64,000 bases of DNA from Paenibacillus senegalimassiliensis (lineage in GTDB: Bacteria; Bacillota; Bacilli; Paenibacillales; Paenibacillaceae). The translations under genes were made by a program, and so were the position numbers. The notes beneath the pieces were generated by a model that worked only from the letters and a program-made list of their open reading frames with translations, did not search any database and was not told the DNA's origin. Each line of letters begins with the position of its first letter. Position 1 is the stretch's first letter. Below are positions 51,435 to 60,279 of this stretch, in pieces. Where the stretch lies: assembly GCF_001486585.1 (NCBI RefSeq), contig NZ_LN909045.1, positions 791,368 to 855,367 of the forward strand. Reading direction: 5' to 3'.

Positions 51435-53078
51435 ATGGACGATAATCAAAAGAACAAGTCAGGCCAATCTTTTGGAGAGAACGGGAACGAGGTGGAACCT
51501 AAATCGCAACCATCTCCGGAGTCGGGCTCTTCATACTATTATGCCTACGGTCCTTTTCAATCTTATGGCAAGCCAGGTGAGGAACAACAAGAGGTGCCAG
51601 GTAGCTCCCATGAACGCAATGAGTACGGCGAAGTGGAGATTACCAGACCGCAACCGGTCAAACCGCTTCCTTCATCCTACGATATGATCCGACGCAGTTC
51701 CGAGAATGGTGGCGCCGGTGGTGGTGACGGGTTAGGCAAGCCTGCCGCAAAGAACGGCGGGAATTGGCAGTACAACAAGCCGCCGAGAAGATCTTCGGTC
51801 CGCTCGGTAGTAGCTGGTGTTCTGGCGGGGATGCTCATCGTCACTTGTGCGATGTTCTTTGCCGATCGGCAAAATTTATTTACCCCGAACCAAGCCGCTA
51901 CGACGACGGCACCAGCAGCAAGCACTTCGTCGGCAGCGAACTCGTCTTCAGCGAACAGAGCATCCACTGCGGTATACCCTATGACGAATTCAGGGGATGT
52001 CACCAATGTGGTCAATCAGGCCGGTCCGGCAGTGGTCAAGATTGAAACGCTTGCCGAAGCCGGCAAGCAAAGCAGCAGTACCAGCCCTTACGGCAGCGAT
52101 CCGTTCTCCCGCTACTTTTTCGGCGATGATATCTTTGGCTTTGGTGGCAACGGGAATGGCAGCAATAATGACGGAGGTTCCTCTTCCGGCTCAGGGTCGG
52201 GGCAATTAGTGCCGACAGGAATTGGTTCCGGGTTTATTTTTGATAAAACAGGCTATATTCTGACAAACGAGCATGTGGTTCATAATGCTGACGTGGTTCA
52301 AGTGACAGTCCAAGGGACGGATAAGCCTTATGAAGCCAAGGTGCTGGGCAAGAGCTATGAACTTGATCTGGCTGTACTGAAGATTGAGGGCGACGATAAT
52401 TTCCCATCTATTCCATTGGGGAATTCGGATGATACCCAGGTTGGAGAATGGCTGGTTGCCATCGGTAACCCGCAGGGCTTTGATCATACGGTAACGACCG
52501 GGGTGCTTAGCGCGAGAGAACGGGATATTACGATTCCTGGGGATAACGGAGAGAAGGACCGTGAGTACGAGCATTTATTGCAAACGGATGCTTCGATTAA
52601 TCCGGGGAACTCCGGTGGCCCGTTGCTGAACTTGAACGGAGAAGTTATCGGTATCAATGTGGCGGTTAGCTCCGATGCTCAGGGAATTGGCTTTGCGATT
52701 CCTACCAGCACGGTGACTGAAGTGATTGAACAGCTGAAGAATAATGAGGAAATTCCACAAAAGCCGGTTCCGTTCATTGGGGCCACCCTGATGACGATGA
52801 CGGATGAGGTTGCCAAGCAAATGGAGACCGATGTGAAGGAAGGCTCGATTGTGACGGATATCGTCTTCAAGTCACCAGCTTATAATGCTGATCTTCGCCC
52901 TTACGATATTATTACTGGAGCCAACGGAACAAAATTTGCTACGAAAGAAAAGCTGATTGAGTTCATTCAACAGCAGCAGGTTGGCCAGAAGGTGACGCTG
53001 AACGTGGTACGTGATGGAAGAACCATCGATCTTGACGTGACGATCGGCGATAGAAATCAATTCTCCAACGTGCAATAA
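51435..53078 (+). CDS. htrA: HtrA/DegP-type membrane serine protease
   Basis: A 547-residue surface protease that degrades misfolded exported proteins. A long low-complexity cytoplasmic N-terminus (1-120) precedes one membrane helix (about 125-142). The trypsin domain has the triad His (YILTNEHVVHNAD), Asp (YELDLAVLKIEG) and Ser (INPGNSGGPLLN). A C-terminal PDZ domain spans about 430-540 (SPAYNADLRPYDIITGANG). A ribosome site AAGGAGG precedes ATG. The two-component genes downstream could control it, as CssRS controls htrA in Bacillus. Confidence 0.95.
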   Translation: MDDNQKNKSGQSFGENGNEVEPKSQPSPESGSSYYYAYGPFQSYGKPGEEQQEVPGSSHERNEYGEVEITRPQPVKPLPSSYDMIRRSSENGGAGGGDGLGKPAAKNGGNWQYNKPPRRSSVRSVVAGVLAGMLIVTCAMFFADRQNLFTPNQAATTTAPAASTSSAANSSSANRASTAVYPMTNSGDVTNVVNQAGPAVVKIETLAEAGKQSSSTSPYGSDPFSRYFFGDDIFGFGGNGNGSNNDGGSSSGSGSGQLVPTGIGSGFIFDKTGYILTNEHVVHNADVVQVTVQGTDKPYEAKVLGKSYELDLAVLKIEGDDNFPSIPLGNSDDTQVGEWLVAIGNPQGFDHTVTTGVLSARERDITIPGDNGEKDREYEHLLQTDASINPGNSGGPLLNLNGEVIGINVAVSSDAQGIGFAIPTSTVTEVIEQLKNNEEIPQKPVPFIGATLMTMTDEVAKQMETDVKEGSIVTDIVFKSPAYNADLRPYDIITGANGTKFATKEKLIEFIQQQQVGQKVTLNVVRDGRTIDLDVTIGDRNQFSNVQ

Positions 53079-53114
53079 GTGACGCCAAACGGCAAATGGC
53101 GGCGAGCAAAGGCG

Positions 53115-53142
53115 GCAGGCACTTAAAGCCTGCTGTCTTTTT
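53115..53142 (+). terminator. Terminator of htrA
   Basis: GCAGGC pairs with GCCTGC around ACTTAAA, followed by a T-rich tail (TGTCTTTTT). Confidence 0.75.
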
Positions 53143-53225
53143 GCATCCGATGGGACGAAGCGTTTTCTTTTGGTACAATGGGATTAGCAGGAAGAGATTG
53201 AGCGGTCAAAAAAGGAGAGATTTGG

Positions 53226-53915
53226 GTGAGATCGGGAATTCTAGTAATTGATGATGATGAGAAAATCACGTCCATGCTGCGTCGTGGCCTGGCGTTTGAG
53301 GGATATGATGTGTCTACGGCCCGCAACGGGGCTGAAGGCCTGTCCATGATATTGAGCGAGGACCCGGACTTGATTATTCTGGACGTCATGATGCCTCAGG
53401 TGGACGGCTTTGAGGTGTGTCGCCGTCTGCGCGAGGGGGGGAGCACCGTTCCTGTTCTCATGTTGACAGCCAAGGATGAGGTGGAAAACCGAGTCAAGGG
53501 CCTGGATACGGGAGCGGATGACTATCTCGTTAAGCCCTTTGCTCTGGAGGAGCTGCTGGCCCGGGTGCGAGCCTTGCTGCGCCGGAAGGAAGGGAATGGC
53601 GAGAACAGCAGCCAGAGGCTGATTTTTGAAGACATCGTAATGGATCTGGACTCCCGCGAAGTCGTGCGTGGTGGACAACGGCTGGAGCTGACGGCTAAAG
53701 AGTTTGAGTTGCTTCATTTATTTATGCAGAATCCGAAGCGGCTGTTAACCCGTGACTTAATTATGGACAAAATATGGGGTTATGATTATAGCGGAGAATC
53801 AAATGTGCTGGAGGTCTACATCGCCATGCTACGCCAAAAAACGGAGGAATCGGGTGGTAAACGCATCATTCAAACGATTCGCGGCGCTGGCTACATCTTG
53901 AGAGGAGACGCTTGA
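53226..53915 (+). CDS. OmpR-family response regulator
   Basis: A 229-residue regulator starting at GTG after AAAGGAGAG. The receiver has DDDEK, the phosphorylation Asp in LIILDVMMPQVDGFEV and Lys in DYLVKPFALEEL. The C-terminal winged helix (about 130-225) has ELTAKEFELLHLFMQNPKRLLTRD and the recognition segment NVLEVYIAMLRQKTE. The partner kinase starts one base after its stop. It is of the MprA/CssR sort by resemblance; its promoter targets are unknown, but phased TTTAA repeats lie before htrA. Confidence 0.92.
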   Translation: MRSGILVIDDDEKITSMLRRGLAFEGYDVSTARNGAEGLSMILSEDPDLIILDVMMPQVDGFEVCRRLREGGSTVPVLMLTAKDEVENRVKGLDTGADDYLVKPFALEELLARVRALLRRKEGNGENSSQRLIFEDIVMDLDSREVVRGGQRLELTAKEFELLHLFMQNPKRLLTRDLIMDKIWGYDYSGESNVLEVYIAMLRQKTEESGGKRIIQTIRGAGYILRGDA

Positions 53916-53916
53916 C

Positions 53917-55374
53917 ATGTCGATTCGGCTGCGGCTGACAGCATGGTATACGGGAATATTAGCGGTCACGCTGATTCTATTTGGCGCTTCTCTGTATGCG
54001 CTAGTGTGGTTCAACACGTACCAAGAGGTGAAAAAGCGGGTCGTAGAGCAGGCTGAGCAAATACTCAGCACACAGAACATTACGCTAACCCAGGGCTGGG
54101 ATATGCAATTGGAGCCTGAGCAGATCATCCGCTTGGAGGATGCCAGAATTTTCTGGCAACTGAATAACTATGTCAAAAGCAACATTCGGCGTTCTCCAGC
54201 ATTAACCGAGAGAGAGATCAGATTTCCCGTGCCTGAGATGAAGGATATTATTAATGGAAAATTCCAGAGAATTTCGATTAACGGAAATTCCTACCTATTA
54301 TATGAGCGGGCCTTGGCGCTGGATTCGCATACGATTGTGGGGCTGCTCCAATTGGCCGCAGATACCAATGCAGAGGATCGGCTGATGAAGCAGATGCAAA
54401 CGATGCTGCTATTCGGTTCGCTAATTACGATTGTGTTCGCCAGCTCACTGGGGCTGTTCCTTGCCCGAAAATCAATGGCGCCTATTGGCAAGATTATCGA
54501 AGCGGCAAATGGGATTCAGACAGGTAATGATCTGAGTGTGCGTATTGACTACGACGGACCCAATGATGAGATTGGTCGAATGATTGGCACAATTAATCAT
54601 ATGTTGGAACGTACCGATGGCTTCTATCGGGAGCTGGATGAGGCTTATTCAACGCAACGTCGCTTTGTATCAGATGCTTCTCATGAGTTGAGAACGCCGC
54701 TTACAACCATCCGGGGCAATGTTGACTTGCTCAAACGAATGTGGAACCGGGATATAGACAGCCTGGAGCCTGCCGAGGACGAACAGGTAAGGAACTTCTC
54801 GCTGGAGGCCGTTGATGATATCGCCGCCGAATCCGAGCGGATGAGTCGACTAATCAATGATATGCTGTCTCTGGCCCGGGCTGATGCCGGACAGACGCTG
54901 AACAAGGAGCAGCTCCTGTTCCGTCCTGTGGTAGAAGAGGTTGTTCGGCGGGCTCAGTTCCTGCCGAGGAAGGCGGAGTGGGTACCGGGTGATCTGAGCG
55001 CTCTTGATGGAGCCATGATTCATGGCAGCAAGGACTACTTGCAACAGATGTTGTTCATTTTCATTGAAAATGCGTTTAAATATACGGAGGCTGGCAGCGT
55101 AGGGCTGGATGCGGTCAGAGTAGACAATCAGGTGGGGATTCGCGTGGCAGATACGGGAATCGGTATGGACCGCAGTGAGGTGCCCCATATCTTTGAGCGC
55201 TTCTACCGGGCAGACCCGTCTCGGGGAATCATCCAGGGAACCGGTCTGGGTTTGTCAATTGCCAAGTGGATTATTGACGAGCATGATGGCTCGGTGGAGG
55301 TAATGACCAAGCGGGGGGAAGGCACGACCTTCCTGATTTGGTTGCCCGTGTCCTTTAATGCCCTGCCGGAATGA
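53917..55374 (+). CDS. Sensor histidine kinase of the OmpR-family pair
   Basis: A 485-residue membrane kinase with two transmembrane segments (about 7-30 and 163-185), an external domain between, a HAMP domain, HisKA with phosphoacceptor His in RRFVSDASHELRTPLTTIRGNVDLL, and a HATPase_c domain (IENAFKYT, DTGIGMD, FERFYRADPSRGIIQGTGLGLSI). It is translationally linked to the preceding regulator, with one base between the genes. The extracellular domain would sense envelope or secretion stress, as in CssS, if the htrA link is right. Confidence 0.92.
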   Translation: MSIRLRLTAWYTGILAVTLILFGASLYALVWFNTYQEVKKRVVEQAEQILSTQNITLTQGWDMQLEPEQIIRLEDARIFWQLNNYVKSNIRRSPALTEREIRFPVPEMKDIINGKFQRISINGNSYLLYERALALDSHTIVGLLQLAADTNAEDRLMKQMQTMLLFGSLITIVFASSLGLFLARKSMAPIGKIIEAANGIQTGNDLSVRIDYDGPNDEIGRMIGTINHMLERTDGFYRELDEAYSTQRRFVSDASHELRTPLTTIRGNVDLLKRMWNRDIDSLEPAEDEQVRNFSLEAVDDIAAESERMSRLINDMLSLARADAGQTLNKEQLLFRPVVEEVVRRAQFLPRKAEWVPGDLSALDGAMIHGSKDYLQQMLFIFIENAFKYTEAGSVGLDAVRVDNQVGIRVADTGIGMDRSEVPHIFERFYRADPSRGIIQGTGLGLSIAKWIIDEHDGSVEVMTKRGEGTTFLIWLPVSFNALPE

Positions 55375-55438
55375 GCTATAATAGAAGGGTCCTCTCCGTC
55401 AGGAAATTCAGGGGATGAGAAAGCAGGGATATGACAGT

Positions 55439-56398
55439 ATGGAAGTCTTGAAAATTTCGCCGCGTGGTTATTGTTATGGTGTTGTGGATGCGATGGTTCT
55501 GGCCAGGCAAGCCGCCAAAAATCTTGATCTGCCGCGGCCAATTTATATATTGGGGATGATTGTGCATAACAGTCATGTTACCACTTCGTTTGAGGATGAG
55601 GGAATCATCACGCTGGATGGTCCTAACCGGGTGGAAATATTGAGCCAGGTGGAGAAGGGAACGGTCATATTTACCGCCCATGGTGTCTCGCCAGAGGTTC
55701 GCAAGCTGGCCCGGGAGAAGGGACTCACCACCGTGGACGCGACTTGCCCGGACGTAACGAAGACGCATGTGTTGATCAAAGAGAAGGTGGCTGAAGGCTA
55801 CGAGGTCATCTATATCGGCAAGAAGGGCCACCCTGAACCGGAAGGTGCGGTGGGCGTGGCTCCGGACAAGGTCCATCTGATTGAGAAGGAAGAGGACATT
55901 GATGAATTGCAGCTTGCGACTAGCAAGCTTGTCATTACGAACCAGACGACGATGAGCCAGTGGGATATCAAGCACATTATGAAGAAGCTGCTGGAGAAAT
56001 ATCCAGGTGCTGAGGTTCATAATGAAATATGCCTGGCTACACAGGTGCGCCAGCAGGCTGTTGCTGAGCAAGCGGGAGAGGCCGATTTGGTCATCGTGGT
56101 GGGAGACCCCCGGAGCAATAACTCCAATCGCTTGGCTCAAGTGTCGGAGGAAATTGCTGGAGTGACGGCATACCGGATTGCTGATTTGGGGGAACTGAAG
56201 CGGGAATGGCTGGAAGGAGTACACAAGGTAGCTGTCACTTCTGGTGCTTCTACGCCTACGCCGATTACCAAGGAAGTGATTCAGTATCTGGAGCAATATA
56301 ATCCTGAAGATGCGTCAACCTGGGAGATTGTGCGTACGGTAAATATGCAAAAGCTATTGCCTCCGGTGAAGGTAGGGGCTAAGAGTAAAGAAAGCTGA
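55439..56398 (+). CDS. ispH: 4-hydroxy-3-methylbut-2-enyl diphosphate reductase
   Basis: The last enzyme of the MEP pathway reduces HMBPP to IPP and DMAPP using an Fe-S cluster. The start ATG at 55439 gives 319 residues beginning [19 protein letters not shown], matching the family; the open frame from 55415 is eight residues longer. The three cluster Cys are in [13 protein letters not shown] and [10 protein letters not shown]. The Glu/His substrate residues are in [10 protein letters not shown] and [12 protein letters not shown]. It follows the kinase gene by 64 bases and may belong to the same transcript. Confidence 0.95.
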   Translation: MEVLKISPRGYCYGVVDAMVLARQAAKNLDLPRPIYILGMIVHNSHVTTSFEDEGIITLDGPNRVEILSQVEKGTVIFTAHGVSPEVRKLAREKGLTTVDATCPDVTKTHVLIKEKVAEGYEVIYIGKKGHPEPEGAVGVAPDKVHLIEKEEDIDELQLATSKLVITNQTTMSQWDIKHIMKKLLEKYPGAEVHNEICLATQVRQQAVAEQAGEADLVIVVGDPRSNNSNRLAQVSEEIAGVTAYRIADLGELKREWLEGVHKVAVTSGASTPTPITKEVIQYLEQYNPEDASTWEIVRTVNMQKLLPPVKVGAKSKES

Positions 56399-56456
56399 TT
56401 TCCAATATTTGCGGGGCTCCATCTTGTGGCCATTCATGTTATGCTTTCTGAGGAAA

Positions 56457-56474
56457 GGTTACAAAAGTGTAACC
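56457..56474. repeat. Inverted repeat upstream of the CAP-domain gene
   Basis: GGTTACA and TGTAACC are perfect seven-base arms around AAAG, 32 bases before the CAP gene start. It could be an operator or a small terminator hairpin. Confidence 0.5.
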
Positions 56475-56506
56475 ACTCCAGAATTTATAATCAAGGAGAT
56501 GACCAC

Positions 56507-57229
56507 ATGAATCAATCCCCACGATGGAAAAGATGGATGATGGGCGGAACGACGGCTTTATTGGCAGCAGCCATTCTATTGCCGGCATCAGCCTCAGCGA
56601 CGGCTAAGGTCGATACACAGACGGTAAAAACATATAGCACTTATACATTGTACACAAGCTTTGGCTCCAGTCCTTGGGCTAATGTCGACTACTGGATGCC
56701 TTGGATATCTTATGGGCAACCGCAAGCACCTGAGGACAACGTAGATGATGCTGAGCCGATTGATGGCGATACGCAGAATGGCAATGTTCCTGGGCAAGTG
56801 CCTGATCAGCCTGCCCCTGCTCCGGTAGACAATACGCAAGGGACAGAGGTAGAAGAGAAATCGCAATTTGCTACTGAGGTTATCTCGCTTGTTAATCAAG
56901 AGCGGGCCAAGCAAGGGCTTGCTCCATTGTCGGGCGATACGGCCCTCAACGGAATGGCACTGGCCAAAGCCAAGGATATGAATGACAATCAATATTTCAG
57001 CCACACCTCACCTGTGTACGGCTCACCCTTTGACATGATGACGAGCTTTGACATTGCGTACAGTTATGCGGGTGAAAATATCGCCATGGGACAGAAGAGC
57101 CCGTCAGAGGTAGTTACGGCGTGGATGAACAGCGAAGGCCACCGAGCGAACATATTGAATGCTAACTACAACTTAATCGGAGTTGGCTACTATAACGGTT
57201 ACTGGGCTCAGGAGTTCGTGGGACGGTAG
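56507..57229 (+). CDS. Secreted CAP-domain protein (YkwD-like)
   Basis: The start ATG after CAAGGAGATG gives 240 residues. A signal peptide (about 1-32, ending ASASA) leads to a long Pro/Asp-rich linker. A C-terminal CAP domain (about 120-240) shows VISLVNQERAKQGLAPL, YFSHTSPVYGSPFDMM, YAGENIAMG and VVTAWMNSEGHRANIL. The family name is SCP/CAP; in bacilli the YkwD group is secreted, of unknown biochemical role. The open frame from 56426 is rejected. The gene ends with a terminator. Confidence 0.9.
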   Translation: MNQSPRWKRWMMGGTTALLAAAILLPASASATAKVDTQTVKTYSTYTLYTSFGSSPWANVDYWMPWISYGQPQAPEDNVDDAEPIDGDTQNGNVPGQVPDQPAPAPVDNTQGTEVEEKSQFATEVISLVNQERAKQGLAPLSGDTALNGMALAKAKDMNDNQYFSHTSPVYGSPFDMMTSFDIAYSYAGENIAMGQKSPSEVVTAWMNSEGHRANILNANYNLIGVGYYNGYWAQEFVGR

Positions 57230-57262
57230 GCTAAAGGTAATCTGATAGTAAAAGACGATAGT

Positions 57263-57299
57263 AGAGGCGGGAGAGTGATCTCCGGCCTCTTTCTTTTTT
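57263..57299 (+). terminator. Terminator of the CAP-domain gene
   Basis: AGAGGCGGGAGA pairs with TCTCCGGCCTCT, with a mismatch, followed by TTCTTTTTT. Confidence 0.87.
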
Positions 57300-57322
57300 C
57301 CGGTGAGCCAGACTTTTAAGTC

Positions 57323-57351
57323 TTGACGGAAGAGGCAGGATTCGCTATAGT
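57323..57351 (+). promoter_or_regulatory. Promoter of the DAHP synthase gene
   Basis: TTGACG and TATAGT are 17 bases apart, about 100 bases before the gene. Confidence 0.78.
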
Positions 57352-57451
57352 TACTTTAATGAATAAAAGCTTAAAAGCGAACAAGCGTCTAAGTGAAAAA
57401 GTGAAATATAAACTAGCTATTAGATGAATATTACCCAGAGAGGATGAAGAT

Positions 57452-58498
57452 GTGATGATCGTCATTACTTCCAACCAAACGCCAGAGGAGCGCGTGCAAG
57501 AAATTATCGGGGTCATTGAGAAGGAAGGTCTGCAAACCCATGTATCGCGAGGAAAGGATCATACAGTTATTGGCCTGATCGGCTCCATCGAACCGAAGCT
57601 AGCTGAGCACTTGCGACAAATGCAGGGCGTTGAAAATGTCATAAAAATTTCTAAATCTTATAAATTGGCCAGCCGGGATTTTCATCCGGAGAACACGGTC
57701 ATCTCTATTGGCGATGTGAAGATTGGCGGAGGTGACCTGGTCGTTATGGGCGGACCTTGTGCGGTAGAATCTCCAGAGCAGATTGACGAGATTGCCAAAC
57801 TGGTCAAGGCGGCCGGTGGGCAGGTGTTGCGCGGAGGCGCCTTTAAGCCTCGTACGGGCCCGTACAGCTTCCAGGGGGTTGGCGTAGAGGGTCTGATTAT
57901 GATGGCTGAAGCAGGCAAGAAGCATGGCTTGCTGACCATTACTGAGGTCATGACACCGGAGTATGTTGACGTATGCGCAGAATATGCAGATATCCTGCAA
58001 ATCGGGACACGTAATATGCAAAACTTCGATTTGCTGCGTAAGTTGGGGACTTGCGGCAAGCCAGTGCTGCTGAAACGCGGCTTCAGCGCTACCTATGACG
58101 AATTCCTCAATGCGGCGGAGTATATATTGGCCGGCGGGAATCCAGATGTGATGCTGTGTGAGCGTGGTATTCGTACGTTCGAGACTTATACTCGTAATAC
58201 GCTGGATCTGTCGGCGATCCCTGTACTGCAAAGCCTCAGTCATCTGCCTGTCATTTCTGATCCAAGCCATGGCACCGGACGGCGCGAATTGGTAGAGCCT
58301 ATGACGAAGGCTTCCGTAGCAGCCGGAGCGGATGGCTTGATTATAGAGATGCATACAGATCCGGATAATTCGATGACCGGGGATGGCGTGCAGTCTCTGT
58401 TCCCTGATCAATTCGCCAATTTGCTGCAGGATTTGGAAAAGTTGGCTCCGCTTGTAGGCAAAAGGTTCGATACACCAAAGACTCCGCTGGAGGTTTAA
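57452..58498 (+). CDS. aroF: 3-deoxy-7-phosphoheptulonate synthase, class I beta
   Basis: The first enzyme of the shikimate pathway joins PEP and erythrose 4-phosphate. The 348-residue protein has an N-terminal ferredoxin-like regulatory domain (about 1-65, MIVITSNQTPEERVQEIIGVIE) and a TIM barrel. Key residues are in GGPCAVES, GGAFKPRTGPYSFQG, IGTRNMQNF, LLKRGFSATYDEFL, and the metal-binding ISDPSHGTGRRE and IEMHTDPDNSMTGDG. No chorismate mutase domain is present, unlike Bacillus AroA. Start GTG 57452 or ATG 57455 are both possible. It has its own promoter and terminator. Confidence 0.95.
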   Translation: MMIVITSNQTPEERVQEIIGVIEKEGLQTHVSRGKDHTVIGLIGSIEPKLAEHLRQMQGVENVIKISKSYKLASRDFHPENTVISIGDVKIGGGDLVVMGGPCAVESPEQIDEIAKLVKAAGGQVLRGGAFKPRTGPYSFQGVGVEGLIMMAEAGKKHGLLTITEVMTPEYVDVCAEYADILQIGTRNMQNFDLLRKLGTCGKPVLLKRGFSATYDEFLNAAEYILAGGNPDVMLCERGIRTFETYTRNTLDLSAIPVLQSLSHLPVISDPSHGTGRRELVEPMTKASVAAGADGLIIEMHTDPDNSMTGDGVQSLFPDQFANLLQDLEKLAPLVGKRFDTPKTPLEV

Positions 58499-58546
58499 GC
58501 ATAGAGATTTGGTCATGAAAATTCGGATTTTCTTCAGAGTCCGAGC

Positions 58547-58577
58547 GCCCACTCTCCTTAAGGGGAGTGGGCTTTTA
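58547..58577 (+). terminator. Terminator of the DAHP synthase gene
   Basis: GCCCACTCTCC pairs with GGGGAGTGGGC, followed by TTTTATAC. Confidence 0.88.
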
Positions 58578-58605
58578 TACTTTTTGTCGTTTAATTTGTA
58601 CTGAG

Positions 58606-58622
58606 TGTAACAATACCTTACA
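58606..58622 (+). promoter_or_regulatory. GlnR/TnrA-type operator upstream of glnA
   Basis: TGTAACAATACCTTACA fits the 17-base nitrogen-control consensus TGTNAN7TNACA exactly. A second, weaker copy (AATAAAAATACCTTACA) follows at 58628-58644. Both lie just upstream of the glnA promoter. They would repress glnA when nitrogen is plentiful. Confidence 0.75.
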
Positions 58623-58650
58623 TGAGGAATAAAAATACCTTACATAGCTA

Positions 58651-58680
58651 TTGACGATTAACCTTCAAAGGTCCTATAAT
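58651..58680 (+). promoter_or_regulatory. Promoter of glnA
   Basis: TTGACG and TATAAT are 18 bases apart, following the GlnR/TnrA-type sites. Confidence 0.82.
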
Positions 58681-58759
58681 GACGACAGAATAAAACAAAA
58701 GGATGAACGTTAATCGCAGCAAAGGGGTTTAATGTTCGTGATTTGGGGAGGAAAGAGTT

Positions 58760-60184
58760 ATGTCAGCAGAGTTCGTTTTAAAAACAATCAAAGAAAAGCA
58801 AATCGAGTGGGTAGATTTTCGCTTTGTTGATCTATCGGGACGAGCGCACCATATCACTCTTCCGGCTAAAGAAGTGGATGAGGATACTTTCACAAACGGG
58901 GTTGCCTTCGACGGTTCTTCGATTCCGGGTTTCCGGGGCATTGAGGAATCTGACATGGTGATGATGCCGGATTGCGGCACAGTGTTTGTTGATGCATTTA
59001 CCGCCCATCCAACGTTGAACGTGTTTTGTGATATCTATACGCCAGACGGCGACCGTTATGAGCGTGATCCGCGCAGCGTGGCTGTGCGTGCCGAAGAATA
59101 TCTGAAACAAAGCGGCGTAGGTACAACTGCCTTCTTCGCACCAGAATCCGAGTTCTTCATCTTTGATGATGTTCGCTATGAGAACGGTATGAACAAGACC
59201 TTCTATTCGGTAGATTCAGAGGAAGCGATCTGGAACACGGGACGTACGGAAGAGGGAGGTAACCTGGGCTACAAAGTGCCTGTTAAAGGCGGTTATGTAC
59301 CGGTTGCTCCAACGGATAAAGGACAGGACCTTCGCAGTGAAATGTGTCGTTTGCTGGAAGAAGCGGGCATTCAGGTGGAACGTCATCACCATGAGGTGGC
59401 TACAGCCGGTCAAGCGGAAATCAACTTCCGTTTTGACACACTGTTGAAAACAGCCGATAACCTGATGGTATACAAATATATCGTGCACAACACGGCTGCT
59501 CAATTTGGTAAAACGGCAACCTTCATGCCAAAACCGCTGTTCGGTGATAATGGTAGCGGGATGCACGTTCACCAATCCATCTTTGATGGCGATACTCCGT
59601 TGTTCTACGAAAAAGGCGCTTATGCTAACCTGAGTGAAACGGCGCTGCACTACATCGGTGGTATTCTCTACCATGCACCAGCTATCATCGCCTTCACAAA
59701 TCCAAGTACAAACTCATTTAAACGCTTGGTACCTGGCTTCGAAGCACCAGTAAATCTGGTATATTCCAAAGGTAATCGCTCGGCTGCGGTACGTATCCCT
59801 GTAGCTGCTGTAACTCCAAAGGGCTGTCGTATCGAGTTCCGTACACCGGACTCCACAGCTAACCCTTACCTGGCTTTCTCGGCTATGCTGATGGCTGGTC
59901 TTGATGGTATCAAGAACAAAATTGATCCTAACAAATTGGGTTACGGACCATTCGATAAGAACATCTATGAATTGTCTGATGAAGAGAAAGCAGGCATTCG
60001 CAGTGTTCCAGGCTCGCTGGACGAAGCACTTACCGCTTTGGAAAGCGACTATGAGTTCTTGACTCAAGGTGGAGTATTCACGAAGGCGTTCATCGACAAC
60101 TTCGTTGAAATGAAGCGTGCTGAAGCAAGAGCTGTTTCCGTAAGAGTACATCCTTATGAATTCGGACTTTACTACGACCTGTAA
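58760..60184 (+). CDS. glnA: Glutamine synthetase type I, beta-like length
   Basis: The 474-residue enzyme makes glutamine from glutamate, ammonia and ATP. Motifs include FDGSSIPGFRGIEESDM, the metal site HHHEVATAGQAEINFRFD, the ATP/glutamate segment NGSGMHVHQS and PSTNSFKRLVPGFEAPVNLVYS with RSAAVRIP. Bacillus GlnA (GSI-alpha) is 444 residues. This one has the longer GSI-beta layout and keeps Tyr Y403 (DKNIYELS), the residue adenylylated in proteobacteria. It stands alone, with no glnR in front. Nitrogen control is probably by the upstream operator. Confidence 0.95.
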   Translation: MSAEFVLKTIKEKQIEWVDFRFVDLSGRAHHITLPAKEVDEDTFTNGVAFDGSSIPGFRGIEESDMVMMPDCGTVFVDAFTAHPTLNVFCDIYTPDGDRYERDPRSVAVRAEEYLKQSGVGTTAFFAPESEFFIFDDVRYENGMNKTFYSVDSEEAIWNTGRTEEGGNLGYKVPVKGGYVPVAPTDKGQDLRSEMCRLLEEAGIQVERHHHEVATAGQAEINFRFDTLLKTADNLMVYKYIVHNTAAQFGKTATFMPKPLFGDNGSGMHVHQSIFDGDTPLFYEKGAYANLSETALHYIGGILYHAPAIIAFTNPSTNSFKRLVPGFEAPVNLVYSKGNRSAAVRIPVAAVTPKGCRIEFRTPDSTANPYLAFSAMLMAGLDGIKNKIDPNKLGYGPFDKNIYELSDEEKAGIRSVPGSLDEALTALESDYEFLTQGGVFTKAFIDNFVEMKRAEARAVSVRVHPYEFGLYYDL

Positions 60185-60220
60185 ACCAACCCCGCTATAC
60201 TACCCATACATTTGTAAGCC

Positions 60221-60256
60221 AAGAGAACCGTCCCGCTATACCGGGACGGTTCTCTT
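60221..60256. terminator. Bidirectional terminator between glnA and the LacI-family gene
   Basis: AAGAGAACCGTCCCG pairs perfectly over 15 bases with CGGGACGGTTCTCTT around CTATAC. Confidence 0.9.
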
Positions 60257-60279
60257 GTGCTATTGCAAGGATGACGGCA

